Shown: positions 1 to 8,689 of the stretch, piece after piece
How positions within the stretch are numbered: the first letter of the stretch is position 1
Layout of the letters: the number at the start of each line of letters is the position of its first letter
Assembly (NCBI RefSeq): GCF_003943615.1
Contig: NZ_RJPZ01000001.1
Span: 120,481-184,480, forward strand
Reading direction: 5' to 3'
Origin: Streptococcus australis
GTDB lineage: Bacteria; Bacillota; Bacilli; Lactobacillales; Streptococcaceae
Length of the DNA: 64,000 bases
The notes under the pieces: generated by a model
The model's input: only the letters and a program-made list of their open reading frames with translations
What the model was told of the DNA's origin: nothing
The model's database searches: none
Made by a program: the position numbers and the translations under genes

Positions 1-1
1 A

Positions 2-406
2 AATTGGGTCATCGTTATTATGTCCATCCTCTTAGTCTTGGTTACGGCTTTTTTCGCCTTTAAGGCTTATAAGGATAAACGTGGAAGTAAGTTCCGTGAA
101 TTATCTATCATTTCTGTGTTAATCTTAGTAGCCTTTGTTTTGATTAGTATTTCAAACTTCCAAAACAAAGAGTCCAATGACAATCAGTTCCGTACGTCCT
201 TGCACTTTATCGAGGTTGTTTCAAAGGAATTGGGTGTTGATAAAGAAGAGGTCTATGTTAATACTTCAGCTACAACCGATGGAGCCATTATTAAGGTAGG
301 TGACCAATTCTACCGTGCCATTAGTGGAACGGAGCCAGATAGCTATTTGCTTGAAAAAATGGAACTGTATAAATCAGACGTTGAACTCGTGGAGGTTGAA
401 AAATGA
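2..406 (+). CDS. DUF3290 family membrane protein (5' end cut by window)
   Basis: The reading frame is open back to the first bases of the window, so the true start probably lies outside it; an internal ATG sits at base 20. Two hydrophobic segments are visible, at about residues 1-15 and 30-45 counted from that ATG. A short soluble tail rich in acidic residues follows. DUF3290 proteins are small membrane proteins of unknown function, usually encoded directly before a DUF421 (YetF-like) gene. That is the case here, with a 4-bp ATGA overlap. Family assignment comes from sequence pattern and context. Confidence 0.75.
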   Translation, partial: NWVIVIMSILLVLVTAFFAFKAYKDKRGSKFRELSIISVLILVAFVLISISNFQNKESNDNQFRTSLHFIEVVSKELGVDKEEVYVNTSATTDGAIIKVGDQFYRAISGTEPDSYLLEKMELYKSDVELVEVEK

Positions 407-1035
407 TAAGCTTTTTTGCTACAATTGCGATTAAATTGGCCTTGGGGCTTCTGTCTCTTGTTTTTGTTATCAATGTAACAGGTAAAGGAAATCTAGCACC
501 AAGTTCTGCAGTAGACCAAATACAGAACTTTGTGCTTGGGGGTATTATTGGTGGGGTTATCTACAATAGTTCTATTCCCATTCTTCAATATGTCATCATC
601 CTCATCATCTGGACGATTTTGATTCTGTCACTCAAATGGCTTATTACCAATGTTTACTTTATCAAACATCTGATTGATGGAAAACCAACCATTATCATTA
701 AAAACGGAAAATTAGATCCAGAAGCTTGTCGCTCAAAAGGCCTTACTGCTTCTGATGTTGCACTGAAATTACGCTCTCAAGGGATTTTCCAATTGAAAGA
801 AGTTAAAAGAGCCGTCATCGAGCAAAATGGCCAACTCATTATCGTCCGAATGGGAGATGAAAATCCCAAATACCCAATCATTACAGATGGTGTGGTCCAA
901 CTAGAGATCTTAGAGACCATCGGTAAAACCGAAGAATGGCTTGTGGCCGAACTGAATAAAAAAGGATTTGAAAATGTCGATGACATCTTTATCGCTGAGT
1001 ATGACAAGGGTGAGATTAATGTCGTGACTTATTAA
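403..1035 (+). CDS. DUF421 (YetF-like) membrane protein
   Basis: A 210-residue protein with three hydrophobic segments in the first 90 residues. A soluble alpha/beta part follows, with the family-typical stretch around GKPTIIIKNGKLD and a later segment on the pattern LRSQGIF..L.EV..A..E.NG.L. This matches DUF421/YetF, a family of unknown biochemical role linked to envelope or spore functions in Bacillus. It overlaps the DUF3290 gene by four bases (ATGA), so the two are very likely translationally coupled and form one unit. A strong bidirectional terminator follows. Confidence 0.85.
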   Translation: MISFFATIAIKLALGLLSLVFVINVTGKGNLAPSSAVDQIQNFVLGGIIGGVIYNSSIPILQYVIILIIWTILILSLKWLITNVYFIKHLIDGKPTIIIKNGKLDPEACRSKGLTASDVALKLRSQGIFQLKEVKRAVIEQNGQLIIVRMGDENPKYPIITDGVVQLEILETIGKTEEWLVAELNKKGFENVDDIFIAEYDKGEINVVTY

Positions 1036-1070
1036 GGTTTGAAATCAGCTATTCGAAAAAATGGACAACC

Positions 1071-1101
1071 AAAAGGTCGTTACAAACTGTAACGACCTTT
1101 T
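1071..1101. terminator. Bidirectional intrinsic terminator
   Basis: A 13-bp perfect stem (1071-1083 with 1089-1101) and a 5-base loop, flanked by A and T runs on the two sides. It lies between the convergent DUF421 and YrdC-family genes and can serve both. Confidence 0.9.
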
Positions 1102-1109
1102 TCTATCTT

Positions 1110-1895
1110 TTAATAGTACTCCCCTTGGCGGTAGTTCCAAGAGTTGAAATGATCAGATAAGTGCATCATGATCTTATCGATATCCAATCCCTTACGAATC
1201 ACGACTGGACAAGTATTGACAGAACGGCTACCTGCTCCTTGTTCTGGGATGAGTTTTCCTTCCGCATCCACCATAGATACCATCACCCCTTGTTCATAGC
1301 GCGTTTCAATGGTCTTATCTGGTTGGATAGAGGCTACATAATCATCTGCTTCGATGACCAAGTCAACGGCACTTTCAATTCGCTCACCGATTCCTTCGAC
1401 TTTCCCACGATTTCCTTTACCAGATGGGTTAGCTGAAGAGGCGTAAACCATTTTGCCTTCTTTTTCCCACATTTCTTTTGCGATTTGCTCACCAGCTTTA
1501 CCGAATTTGATGACAAAACAGCTAGTTCCACGAACATCTGTCATGAGTTCTTCACGTCCATCGCCGAAGGCTTGTAACTTAGCATAGGCATCTTCACGCC
1601 AAGGAAGGATACAACCAAGCAAGATATCTTGGTCCCAATGTTTTTGGTAGAAGGCTTCAATTTCAGGATTCAATTGAGCAAGAGCGCGGAGTTCATCCAT
1701 GCTTCCACAAAGAACGACACCTGGTTTGTTGCGGTTGCGTTCTTTGGCTTCGAACTTCCGTTCCAAGCCGGCCTTGTCACTGGTCATGATGATATATCCG
1801 ACTTTTGTAGGACAGACGATACAGCCACCCTCTCCTTTAAGAATGTCAAATCCTTCTTGTGAAAGTGTTCCGTCCCATTGAATGTGTTTTATCAT
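1110..1895 (-). CDS. Sua5/YciO/YrdC-family protein
   Basis: A 261-residue protein with YrdC-fold signatures: a PTKVGY segment near residue 30, KERNRNKPG near 51-59, and SANPSG at about 154-159. Canonical members make threonylcarbamoyl-AMP for the t6A modification of tRNA. This copy diverges from the usual PTDTVYGL and KxR..KP motifs, so it may be a YciO-like paralogue rather than the essential TsaC. It has its own promoter (TTGAAG-17-TAGAAT), with a CodY-like box just upstream of the -35. Confidence 0.75.
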   Translation of the reverse strand: MIKHIQWDGTLSQEGFDILKGEGGCIVCPTKVGYIIMTSDKAGLERKFEAKERNRNKPGVVLCGSMDELRALAQLNPEIEAFYQKHWDQDILLGCILPWREDAYAKLQAFGDGREELMTDVRGTSCFVIKFGKAGEQIAKEMWEKEGKMVYASSANPSGKGNRGKVEGIGERIESAVDLVIEADDYVASIQPDKTIETRYEQGVMVSMVDAEGKLIPEQGAGSRSVNTCPVVIRKGLDIDKIMMHLSDHFNSWNYRQGEYY

Positions 1896-1925
1896 AAATT
1901 TCGTCCTCTTCTATTCTTTTTTTCT

Positions 1926-1954
1926 ATTCTATCAAAATTCCCAAAAAGCTTCAA
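1926..1954 (-). promoter_or_regulatory. Promoter of the YrdC-family gene
   Basis: TTGAAG (1949-1954) and TAGAAT (1926-1931) on the minus strand with exact 17-bp spacing, about 30 bases upstream of the ATG. Confidence 0.7.
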
Positions 1955-1956
1955 TA

Positions 1957-1971
1957 TATTTTCTGAAAATT
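1957..1971. promoter_or_regulatory. CodY-like box
   Basis: Fifteen bases matching the published CodY consensus AATTTTCWGAAAATT at 14 positions. It lies directly upstream of the -35 of the YrdC-family gene and downstream of leuD. Binding is inferred. Confidence 0.55.
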
Positions 1972-1990
1972 CTTAATTAACTATACAATT

Positions 1991-2581
1991 TTATTGCCAA
2001 TAAGCTGGCCGTTGTTTTTCATAAGCGGTGATCAAGTCTTCATATTGAAGTGTAATCCCAATATCATCTAAACCGTTAAGCAATTTGTGCTTCCAATCTT
2101 GATCGATCTCGAAGCGAAACTCTCCTACAGGCGAGATAATCTTCTGCTCTTCCAAATCAACGGTGATGGTATCCGTTGGTGCTAACTGAGCTAACTGTTG
2201 TCGAACCTCTAAGGGCTGCACAATCGGGAGCATTCCATTATTGAGTTCATTATTGTAATGGATATCTCCAAATGAACCAGCGATGACGACTTTAAAGCCA
2301 TAATCAGCCAAGGCCCAGGCTGCATGTTCCCGAGAGGAACCTGCCCCAAAATTGTCACCAGTGATCAAAATAGTTGCCTGCCGGTATTCCTGCTTATTAA
2401 AGATAAATGTTGGATCCTCGGTATACCGATCGTCCAAATAACGCCAAGCATACATGAGGTATTTGCCAAAGCCTTTTTTATCAATCAGCTTTAAGAATTG
2501 CTTGGGGAGGATTTGGTCGGTATCAATATTATCGTTCATCAAGGGAACGGTTGTCCCCGTATAAATGGTAAATTTGTCCAT
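1991..2581 (-). CDS. leuD: 3-isopropylmalate dehydratase small subunit
   Basis: LeuD, 196 residues, the small subunit that pairs with LeuC to isomerise 2-isopropylmalate to 3-isopropylmalate in leucine synthesis. The family motifs [14 protein letters not shown] near the N-terminus and [17 protein letters not shown] in the middle are visible. The start was placed at the ATG giving MDKFTIY because an AGGAGG ribosome binding site sits 4 bases before it; a longer in-frame ORF reads into the leuC end. It lies 10 bp after leuC and is the last gene of the leu operon. Confidence 0.96.
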   Translation of the reverse strand: MDKFTIYTGTTVPLMNDNIDTDQILPKQFLKLIDKKGFGKYLMYAWRYLDDRYTEDPTFIFNKQEYRQATILITGDNFGAGSSREHAAWALADYGFKVVIAGSFGDIHYNNELNNGMLPIVQPLEVRQQLAQLAPTDTITVDLEEQKIISPVGEFRFEIDQDWKHKLLNGLDDIGITLQYEDLITAYEKQRPAYWQ

Positions 2582-2591
2582 GATTCCTCCT

Positions 2592-3974
2592 TTATTGCAC
2601 TTCAGGCATTTGGCGCACATCAACAAAGCGACCAGCTATTGCCGCTGCAGCTGCCATAGCGGGGCTACAGAGATGAGTCTTGGCCCCAAATCCTTGGCGA
2701 TCTTCAAAATTTCGGTTGCTGGTAGAGGCACAGTGGACCCCATCTGGAACCTTATCTGGATTCATTCCTAGACACATAGAGCATCCTGGGTCCCGCCATT
2801 CAAAACCTGCATCCATAAAGATTTTATCCAAGCCCAACTTTTCAGCGGCTTGCTTAACCGGACGAGAACCAGGTACGACAATGGCTGTTAAGTTGGGCGC
2901 GATCTTTTTGCCTTTCACAAACTTGGCTGCCAACTCCAAATCGCTGAGACGCGCATTGGTACAAGATCCGATAAAGATATAGCCTAATTCAATGTCTGCA
3001 GGTTTTTGGCCTGGTTCTAGATCCATATAATGATAGGCACGTTCATCGTTCATGTCCCGAATCTCTGGAAAGGGAGTTTCAAAGTCCACTCCCATAGAAG
3101 GATTAGTCCCCCAAGTTACCATCGGAGCCAAGTCAGATACATCCATACGGATGACCTTGTCATATACGGCATCGTCATCACTGACCAGAGTCTTCCAATC
3201 CGCTACTGCTGCCTCAAAATCATTTGGCACACATTCGCGTCCGCGAAGGTAGTCAAAGGTCTTTTGGTCTGGATTCATGATTCCCATCTTAGAGCCAAAC
3301 TCAATAGACATGTTACAGATGGTCATCCGCTCTTCCATGGTTAAGCGATCAATCGCTTCTCCCCGATACTCTACGACGTAGCCAACTCCACAGGCAACAC
3401 CGTAGCGCGCTATCAAAGCTAGGATGTAATCCTTTGAATAAATCCCTTTTTGTGGGGTTCCGGTAAATTCGACCAACATCTTCTTGGGTTTGACCTGCCA
3501 GATGGTTTGGGTAGCAAAGACATGCTCGACTTCACTGGTTCCGATCCCAAAGGCTATAGCACCAAAAGCTCCATGGGTTGCGGTATGGCTGTCTCCACAG
3601 ACAATAAATTTTCCTGGTTGGGTCCGCCCAGTTTCAGGGCCCACCATATGAACAATTCCTTGCTTAGCAGAACCATGGGCAGCATGATCAATTCCAAAGT
3701 CTTTGACGTTCTCAGCTAATTTATCAATCTGGGCCTTAGAAATCACATCGCGGATATCATAAATGTTAACAGTTGGTACATTGTGATCAAAGGTTCCAAA
3801 GGTTAAATCTGTCCGTCGAACCTTGCGTCCTGCATCCCGTAATCCTTGAAAGGCTTGGGGGCTGGTGACCTCGTGGATATAGTGTTGATCCACATACATG
3901 AGTTGGGGCTGGCCTTGCTCACCGGTCACTACATGCCGTTCCCAGATTTTATCAAAAATTGATTTTCCCGCCAT
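2592..3974 (-). CDS. leuC: 3-isopropylmalate dehydratase large subunit
   Basis: LeuC, 460 residues, the [4Fe-4S] subunit of isopropylmalate isomerase. Iron-sulfur ligands are in the segments [10 protein letters not shown] and [11 protein letters not shown]. The N-terminus [11 protein letters not shown] and the [12 protein letters not shown] segment are typical of the family. The start at 3974 has GGAGG five bases upstream; an ATG four codons earlier lacks this spacing and would overlap the DUF1294 gene. It is expressed with leuA, leuB, the DUF1294 gene and leuD. Confidence 0.97.
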   Translation of the reverse strand: MAGKSIFDKIWERHVVTGEQGQPQLMYVDQHYIHEVTSPQAFQGLRDAGRKVRRTDLTFGTFDHNVPTVNIYDIRDVISKAQIDKLAENVKDFGIDHAAHGSAKQGIVHMVGPETGRTQPGKFIVCGDSHTATHGAFGAIAFGIGTSEVEHVFATQTIWQVKPKKMLVEFTGTPQKGIYSKDYILALIARYGVACGVGYVVEYRGEAIDRLTMEERMTICNMSIEFGSKMGIMNPDQKTFDYLRGRECVPNDFEAAVADWKTLVSDDDAVYDKVIRMDVSDLAPMVTWGTNPSMGVDFETPFPEIRDMNDERAYHYMDLEPGQKPADIELGYIFIGSCTNARLSDLELAAKFVKGKKIAPNLTAIVVPGSRPVKQAAEKLGLDKIFMDAGFEWRDPGCSMCLGMNPDKVPDGVHCASTSNRNFEDRQGFGAKTHLCSPAMAAAAAIAGRFVDVRQMPEVQ

Positions 3975-3976
3975 CC

Positions 3977-4246
3977 TTACCTCCATAAAGCGTAGAGTGT
4001 GTATAGGGTGAGAAGCGTTCCTAAGAGCCAGGTAACTTTAAAATACCACTTCTGTGTTTTGTGATGAAAGAGGAGTCCTCCAGTCCAAGCTCCTAGCCCT
4101 CCAACTGCAAAAGCATAAAAGAGCAAGGTCTTTTCTGGTATCCGCCAGTCATTTCGTTTAGCCTTTTCCTTATCCACTCCGTAGAGGACCCCTACGAAGA
4201 GATTCCATAGAAGGATCAAGCCAGTAATCATTCCTTTTACACTCAT
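3977..4246 (-). CDS. DUF1294 small membrane protein
   Basis: An 89-residue protein with three hydrophobic stretches and the DUF1294 signature: [17 protein letters not shown], a GGLGAW stretch, then HHKTQKWYF. Its function is unknown. It is wedged between leuB (4-bp ATGA overlap) and leuC (2-bp gap), so it is co-translated with leucine enzymes. No catalytic residues can be inferred. It may be a passenger gene, or a membrane protein whose dose follows leucine supply. Confidence 0.85.
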   Translation of the reverse strand: MSVKGMITGLILLWNLFVGVLYGVDKEKAKRNDWRIPEKTLLFYAFAVGGLGAWTGGLLFHHKTQKWYFKVTWLLGTLLTLYTLYALWR

Positions 4247-5280
4247 AATCGTTTTATAATTTCTTCTGTCATTTCTTTTGTCGAAGCACTGCCTCCTAGG
4301 TCTCTAGTAAAGATCCCTGCAGCAAGAGTCGCCTCTACGGCTTCTTCAATTCGTCTAGCGTCTTCTTCTCGATCAAAACTTTCTCGCATCATCATGGCAA
4401 CTGAGAGGATCATCGAGACTGGATTCGCCACGCCCTGACCCGCAATATCTGGAGCTGATCCATGAATAGGCTCATACATGCTTGGTCCTGACTCTGAATG
4501 ACTAGCCGATGGCATGACGCCAAGAGTTCCAGACAAGACACTGGACTCATCTGAAAGGATATCTCCAAAGAGATTTTCCGTCACGATAACATCAAAGCGT
4601 GAAGGATTGGTAATCATGAGCATGGCTGCTGAGTCTACCAACTGGTGCTCCAAGGTCACATCCGGGAAGTCTTGAGCCACTAGATCTGCCACTCTTCTCC
4701 AAAGTTTAGAGGTTGCGAGGACATTTTGTTTATCAATGCTGGTGACTTTCTTGCGACGTCCACGCGCAATCTCAAAAGCCTTACGTACGATACGCTCCAC
4801 TTCTTCAAGAGAGTAGTCATTGATATCCCGTGCTTGATCTTCTTCTAAGATATGATCTCCAAAGTAAATCCCGCCTGTAAGCTCACGAACCACTACGAAA
4901 TCCACACCTTGAATGCGATCCTCCTTCAAAGGTGACAAGTGCTTTAGGGCATCATAGATTTTAACCGGACGAATGTTGGCATAAAGGTTGAGCTCCTTAC
5001 GAAGGGCCAACAAACCTTGCTCTGGACGAATCGGTGCTTGGTCATACTGGGGACTTCCGATAGCCGCTAGGAGAATAGCATCAGCTTCCTTGCTAGCTTC
5101 TAGAGTAGATGCTGGTAGAGGGTGACCAGCCGCATCAATCCCTGCTCCACCAAATGGATGCGCTTGTACTGAAAAGTCAAAATTGGTTTTTTCTGCCACT
5201 GCTTTCAGTACGGACAGACCAGCCTCCATAATCTCTGGTCCAATCCCGTCTCCAGCAAGGGCGACAATCTTTTTCGTCAT
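4243..5280 (-). CDS. leuB: 3-isopropylmalate dehydrogenase
   Basis: LeuB, 345 residues, NAD-dependent oxidative decarboxylation of 3-isopropylmalate. It shows GDGIGPEIM at the start, RELTGGIYFG, the DKQNVLATSKLWRRV segment, and the metal-binding stretch DVIVTENLFGDILSDE near residues 230-245. Length and motifs are normal. It follows leuA by 11 bp and overlaps the DUF1294 gene, so it is part of the leu operon read from the attenuated promoter at about 7.06 kb. Confidence 0.97.
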   Translation of the reverse strand: MTKKIVALAGDGIGPEIMEAGLSVLKAVAEKTNFDFSVQAHPFGGAGIDAAGHPLPASTLEASKEADAILLAAIGSPQYDQAPIRPEQGLLALRKELNLYANIRPVKIYDALKHLSPLKEDRIQGVDFVVVRELTGGIYFGDHILEEDQARDINDYSLEEVERIVRKAFEIARGRRKKVTSIDKQNVLATSKLWRRVADLVAQDFPDVTLEHQLVDSAAMLMITNPSRFDVIVTENLFGDILSDESSVLSGTLGVMPSASHSESGPSMYEPIHGSAPDIAGQGVANPVSMILSVAMMMRESFDREEDARRIEEAVEATLAAGIFTRDLGGSASTKEMTEEIIKRL

Positions 5281-5291
5281 AGTGTTCTCCT

Positions 5292-6854
5292 TTAGGCATC
5301 GGGCAGATCACGATAGGATACAATGTGGCCGATCTCTCCAGCATTCTCTTTTTGCACCAAGGTATTGGCATTGATATAGGCAATTGCTGAGGCCTTCAAT
5401 ACGTCAAAGTCTAAACCAGAAGCGTTAAAGATGGTATCTGTCGCTTCATTCTCAACAGTAACCAGTACACGCGCTTGGGCATCAATCCCGTCTGTCACCG
5501 CATCAATGCTATAAGAAGTCAGACGAACTTCTTGGTGGAAGAATTGATCAATAGCGTTAAAGATTGCTTCCACTGAACCTTGACCTTTGGCAAGGTATTC
5601 AAGAATTTCACCATCTTCATTTTTCAGACTGACTGTTGCAGTGATGCTTTCATCTTCGTTCGTTGTGAGGCGAAGATCATCAAAGTGGAAGCCTTCTGGA
5701 TTTTCCACTGCTGTACCGGCAACAAGGGCGCGAATATCAGCGTCTGTGATCTCGTGTTTCTTGTCTGCCAGAGATTTGAATTTCGCAAACAATGGTTGGA
5801 TGTCTTCTTCTGAGAATTCCAATCCCAACTCATGTAGTTTTTCGACGAAGGCATGGCGACCAGACAATTTCCCAAGAGGAAGGCTATTGCTCTTGACACC
5901 CACCAACTCAGGTGTGATGATTTCATAGGTAAGGGGATTTTTAAGAACTCCATCTTGGTGAATCCCAGATTCGTGTGAGAAGGCATTGCCACCAATAACC
6001 GCCTTGTTTTTAGGAATTGGGATACCAGAGTAACGAGAGACCAACTCAGAGGTGTTGATGGTTTCATTGAGCACAATTGGACTTTCAACCTGGTAATAGT
6101 CTTCCCGGATATTGAGGGCAACCGCCACTTCTTCAAGTGCGGCATTTCCAGCCCGTTCACCAATTCCATTGATGGTCCCTTCGACACGACCAGCTCCATT
6201 TTTGACAGCAGCAAGGCTATTCGCAACTGCCATCCCTAGATCATCATGGCAATGAGGAGAATAGATAATCTCGCGATCTGTCTTGACATGGTCAATTAAG
6301 TATTTGAAAATCGCGCCATACTCTGCTGGTGTCGTAAAACCAACTGTATCAGGAATATTGATGTAGCTAGCCCCTGCATCGACTGCAGTCTGAACGACTT
6401 GCAAGAGGAAATCCAATTCTGTCCGGGTCGCATCTTCCGGTGAGAACTCCACAATCTCAAACTTAGAGCGTGCGTATGAAACATGCTCTTTGATGGCCTC
6501 AAGAATTTCTTCCTTGGTCTTGTTGAGTTTAAACTCTCGGTGAATGGGGCTGGTTGCGATAAAGACGTGAACTTGCGGATACTTCGCATCTTTCAAGGCT
6601 TCATAGCAGGTATCAATATCCGATTTGACCGAGCGAGCCAAACCTGTCACAGCTGTCTTGGTCAAGACCTTTGCAATTTCCTGCACAGCGGTGAAAGAGT
6701 CCGGACTGGCCGCTGGAAAACCAGCTTCAATAGCAGAAATTCCCCATTTTTCTAATTGCTTGGCAATGGCAATCTTTTCTTTAATGGAGAAATTGACTCC
6801 AGGAGTCTGTTCGCCATCCCGAAGACTGGTATCTAAAAATTCAACTTTACGCAT
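5292..6854 (-). CDS. leuA: 2-isopropylmalate synthase
   Basis: LeuA, 520 residues, the first committed step of leucine synthesis (acetyl-CoA plus 2-oxoisovalerate). The N-terminal TIM barrel shows [10 protein letters not shown], the metal-binding HCHDD, and GNAALEEV. The C-terminal third matches the leucine-sensing LeuA dimer domain that gives feedback inhibition. It is first in the operon. The leader before it (6855-7053) encodes a Leu-rich peptide and a terminator, so transcription should fall when charged leucyl-tRNA is plentiful. Confidence 0.97.
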   Translation of the reverse strand: MRKVEFLDTSLRDGEQTPGVNFSIKEKIAIAKQLEKWGISAIEAGFPAASPDSFTAVQEIAKVLTKTAVTGLARSVKSDIDTCYEALKDAKYPQVHVFIATSPIHREFKLNKTKEEILEAIKEHVSYARSKFEIVEFSPEDATRTELDFLLQVVQTAVDAGASYINIPDTVGFTTPAEYGAIFKYLIDHVKTDREIIYSPHCHDDLGMAVANSLAAVKNGAGRVEGTINGIGERAGNAALEEVAVALNIREDYYQVESPIVLNETINTSELVSRYSGIPIPKNKAVIGGNAFSHESGIHQDGVLKNPLTYEIITPELVGVKSNSLPLGKLSGRHAFVEKLHELGLEFSEEDIQPLFAKFKSLADKKHEITDADIRALVAGTAVENPEGFHFDDLRLTTNEDESITATVSLKNEDGEILEYLAKGQGSVEAIFNAIDQFFHQEVRLTSYSIDAVTDGIDAQARVLVTVENEATDTIFNASGLDFDVLKASAIAYINANTLVQKENAGEIGHIVSYRDLPDA

Positions 6855-6890
6855 AGGGTCTCCTCTTTTCTAAACATAGTGAATAAAATA

Positions 6891-6925
6891 AAAACATCTC
6901 GCCAGTTACCTAAGCGAGATGTTTT
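6891..6925 (-). terminator. leu operon attenuator terminator
   Basis: A 12-bp perfect stem (6914-6925 with 6891-6902) with an 11-base loop, followed on the minus strand by a U-rich stretch. It lies between the leader peptide and leuA. An upstream CCAAGCGGGAG segment can pair with the 5' half of this stem (CTCGCTTAGG), giving a plausible antiterminator. Confidence 0.8.
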
Positions 6926-6968
6926 GTTACTCCCGCTTGGTAAGCCAAACAGGACTAATGCTTTTGCA

Positions 6969-7022
6969 CTAGCCCGAGTACCTCAACAACAAAGCAAATT
7001 GAATAAACTTAGCTGTTTTCAT
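6969..7022 (-). CDS. leu operon leader peptide, 17 residues
   Basis: A 17-codon ORF, MKTAKFIQFALLLRYSG, with an AAAGGAG ribosome binding site about 11 bases upstream. Three consecutive leucine codons (all TTG) sit at positions 11-13. The stop lies inside the first half of a GU-rich stem (GGGCTAGTGC pairing with GCATTAGTCC). Ribosome stalling at the Leu codons would favour the antiterminator and leuABCD transcription. Similar leader-peptide attenuation is known for branched-chain amino acid genes in Lactococcus. No T-box motif is seen. Confidence 0.75.
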   Translation of the reverse strand: MKTAKFIQFALLLRYSG

Positions 7023-7059
7023 GTTTGACTTTTCTCCTTTGTTTGATGTCTTGTTTAGT

Positions 7060-7088
7060 ATTTTAGCATAGGGAAAATTGAATGTCAA
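7060..7088 (-). promoter_or_regulatory. leu operon promoter
   Basis: TTGACA (7083-7088) and TAAAAT (7060-7065) on the minus strand, spaced by 17 bp. The start of transcription should fall near 7053, about 30 bases before the leader peptide. Confidence 0.85.
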
Positions 7089-7099
7089 GAATTTTCTAT

Positions 7100-7114
7100 A
7101 ATATTCTGAATTTT
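7100..7114. promoter_or_regulatory. CodY-like box upstream of the leu promoter
   Basis: Fifteen bases with 12 matches to AATTTTCWGAAAATT, about 12 bp upstream of the -35. CodY control of leucine synthesis is established in Firmicutes; binding here is inferred. Confidence 0.4.
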
Positions 7115-7133
7115 TTGAATAGAAACAAAATAA

Positions 7134-7162
7134 AGGCGAAAGCCACTTTCTTGCTTTCGCCT
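7134..7162 (-). terminator. Terminator after ypmS
   Basis: A 10-bp stem AGGCGAAAGC/GCTTTCGCCT followed by TTATTTT on the minus strand, a few bases past the ypmS stop. Confidence 0.85.
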
Positions 7163-7169
7163 CTTATTC

Positions 7170-7826
7170 TTATTTTTTTCTGTAGAGATCAAAGATGATT
7201 TGATCATTGTATAGATCAATAGTATTTGCTTTGACATAAAAATTCATCTCATTTTTGATCTTGGCAAGCTCGATCTTTATCGTCGCCTCTTTGCTATCAA
7301 TGCTTACAAAGTCAGGTAAATCCTTGTTTGTAGATAGCATCTGCATCACGGTCTTCTTAGGAAGTTTCAAGGTCCCGACTGAAAAATCCTTGAGAGTCAA
7401 GAGGATGCTCCCATCCTCTAGCTTACTCGGCTGGAAATAGATATAGAGGGGGTACTCTTTTCCTAAAAAGTTCAGTTTCCCCTCTAGTAACATCTGTTGA
7501 TTGTCTGCATAAAGTTGATAATCACTCAAATGATAACTTTTCAGCATGACCTTGATGGTTTCATTAAGCTGAGCTCTTGTCGTTGTCATACTGCCAATCT
7601 TGACATCTCCTTTTTGGCTAGGAGTCTGTAGTTGACGGACATCCTCTCGAACCGTTGAGAAGCGAGTCCATACGACTAGACTGGTTGCGAATAAGAAACT
7701 GACCAAACTAAGAAAGAGCCATTTCCAGATATTTATCGGAGTTTTCTCTCGTCTCTCCTTAAAATGAGGCCCTGTGGTGGGTGGTTTGACCTTCTTTTCA
7801 CTCGAACCATTTTTTCTCAGTTGCAT
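7170..7826 (-). CDS. YpmS-family (DUF2140) membrane-anchored protein
   Basis: A 218-residue protein with a basic cytoplasmic tail (about 1-33), one membrane segment (about 34-53) and an extracytoplasmic domain with the DUF2140 features LEGKLNFLGKEYPLYIYF and VGTLKLPKK. The function is unknown. In Bacillus ypmS follows ypmR, a GDSL hydrolase, and the same pair occurs here with a 29-bp overlap, so the two probably work together at the cell surface. The start has GGAG seven bases upstream. Confidence 0.8.
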   Translation of the reverse strand: MQLRKNGSSEKKVKPPTTGPHFKERREKTPINIWKWLFLSLVSFLFATSLVVWTRFSTVREDVRQLQTPSQKGDVKIGSMTTTRAQLNETIKVMLKSYHLSDYQLYADNQQMLLEGKLNFLGKEYPLYIYFQPSKLEDGSILLTLKDFSVGTLKLPKKTVMQMLSTNKDLPDFVSIDSKEATIKIELAKIKNEMNFYVKANTIDLYNDQIIFDLYRKK

Positions 7827-8637
7827 GTATTTTCTCCAGTACGGCTTCTTTTATAATTTCATATCCTGTATTATTGGGATGAAAACTATCCTCATCATAC
7901 AAGGCATCGTTGGTCACAGTTTCTTTTCCTAATTCGCTCTCTGTCACCCCACTCTTACCATCAATGCCCTTATAGAGAAGGTCGTTGATCGGAACAAAAT
8001 AGACGCCCTGATAAGCAGAGAGGGTCTCCTCCGTTCTTTGGTTCCATTGATCCACAAGCGTCTGCAATTCTGTCAAATCAGGAAAGTTGAGATACAAGGG
8101 ATTATAGATCCCCACTACGTAAATAGGCAAATCAGGATTGTCCTTACGGGCCAATTCGATAATTTGTTTGAGATTTTTCACGTAAGTCTTAGACGGCTTA
8201 TCAAAGCGATCCAGATCTAAGTTGCTGGTATCTTCAAGAATGGCCTTTCTCAGATCATTGCCCCCGACAGTGATGGTCAGTAACTGAGCCTGCTTCAAAT
8301 CCTTTTGAATCTCCTTTTTCTCCTGCATACGTGTCAAAATTTGACTGCTGGTATTGCCAGATACACCATAGTTAATTGCTTTGAATTCAAGACCTGTTTC
8401 ATTGGTCAAACTCTGAGCAAGAAGAGGAACAAAGCCTCCTTGATTGGTGCTATCTCCTACGCCTTTGGTCAAGGAATCCCCAATCGCTACATAGGTGACT
8501 GTCTTTTTTGGGACGCTTGCTGATGGTTTGGTCATCACTGGTTCTGCTGAAGGAAGGAGCCAATTGACCAGGAAAAAGCAGACCAGAAAAGTGACCAAAC
8601 AATACAAGATCATTTCTAGTATTTTTTTACTATTCAT
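7798..8637 (-). CDS. SGNH/GDSL hydrolase (YpmR-like)
   Basis: A 279-residue protein with an N-terminal signal anchor (about 8-28) and the GDSL motif AIGDSLTKGVGD near residue 50. The block II/III pieces NYGVSGNTSS and GGNDLR and the C-terminal DSFHPNNTGY carrying the catalytic Asp/His pair are also present. It is an extracytoplasmic esterase or lipase of unknown substrate, probably acting on envelope lipids or acylated polymers. GAGGAG precedes the ATG. It is the upstream partner of ypmS. Confidence 0.85.
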   Translation of the reverse strand: MNSKKILEMILYCLVTFLVCFFLVNWLLPSAEPVMTKPSASVPKKTVTYVAIGDSLTKGVGDSTNQGGFVPLLAQSLTNETGLEFKAINYGVSGNTSSQILTRMQEKKEIQKDLKQAQLLTITVGGNDLRKAILEDTSNLDLDRFDKPSKTYVKNLKQIIELARKDNPDLPIYVVGIYNPLYLNFPDLTELQTLVDQWNQRTEETLSAYQGVYFVPINDLLYKGIDGKSGVTESELGKETVTNDALYDEDSFHPNNTGYEIIKEAVLEKIHATEKKWFE

Positions 8638-8689
8638 ATACTCCTCATTCGTCCAGCCTTTAATTTAGTTTTTTTGCTTATCTTTTAGT

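Noticed and set aside
6855..7053. T-box riboswitch for leuA
   Set aside because: No AGGGTGGNACCGCG motif and no specifier stem; a leader peptide with three Leu codons explains the structure better.
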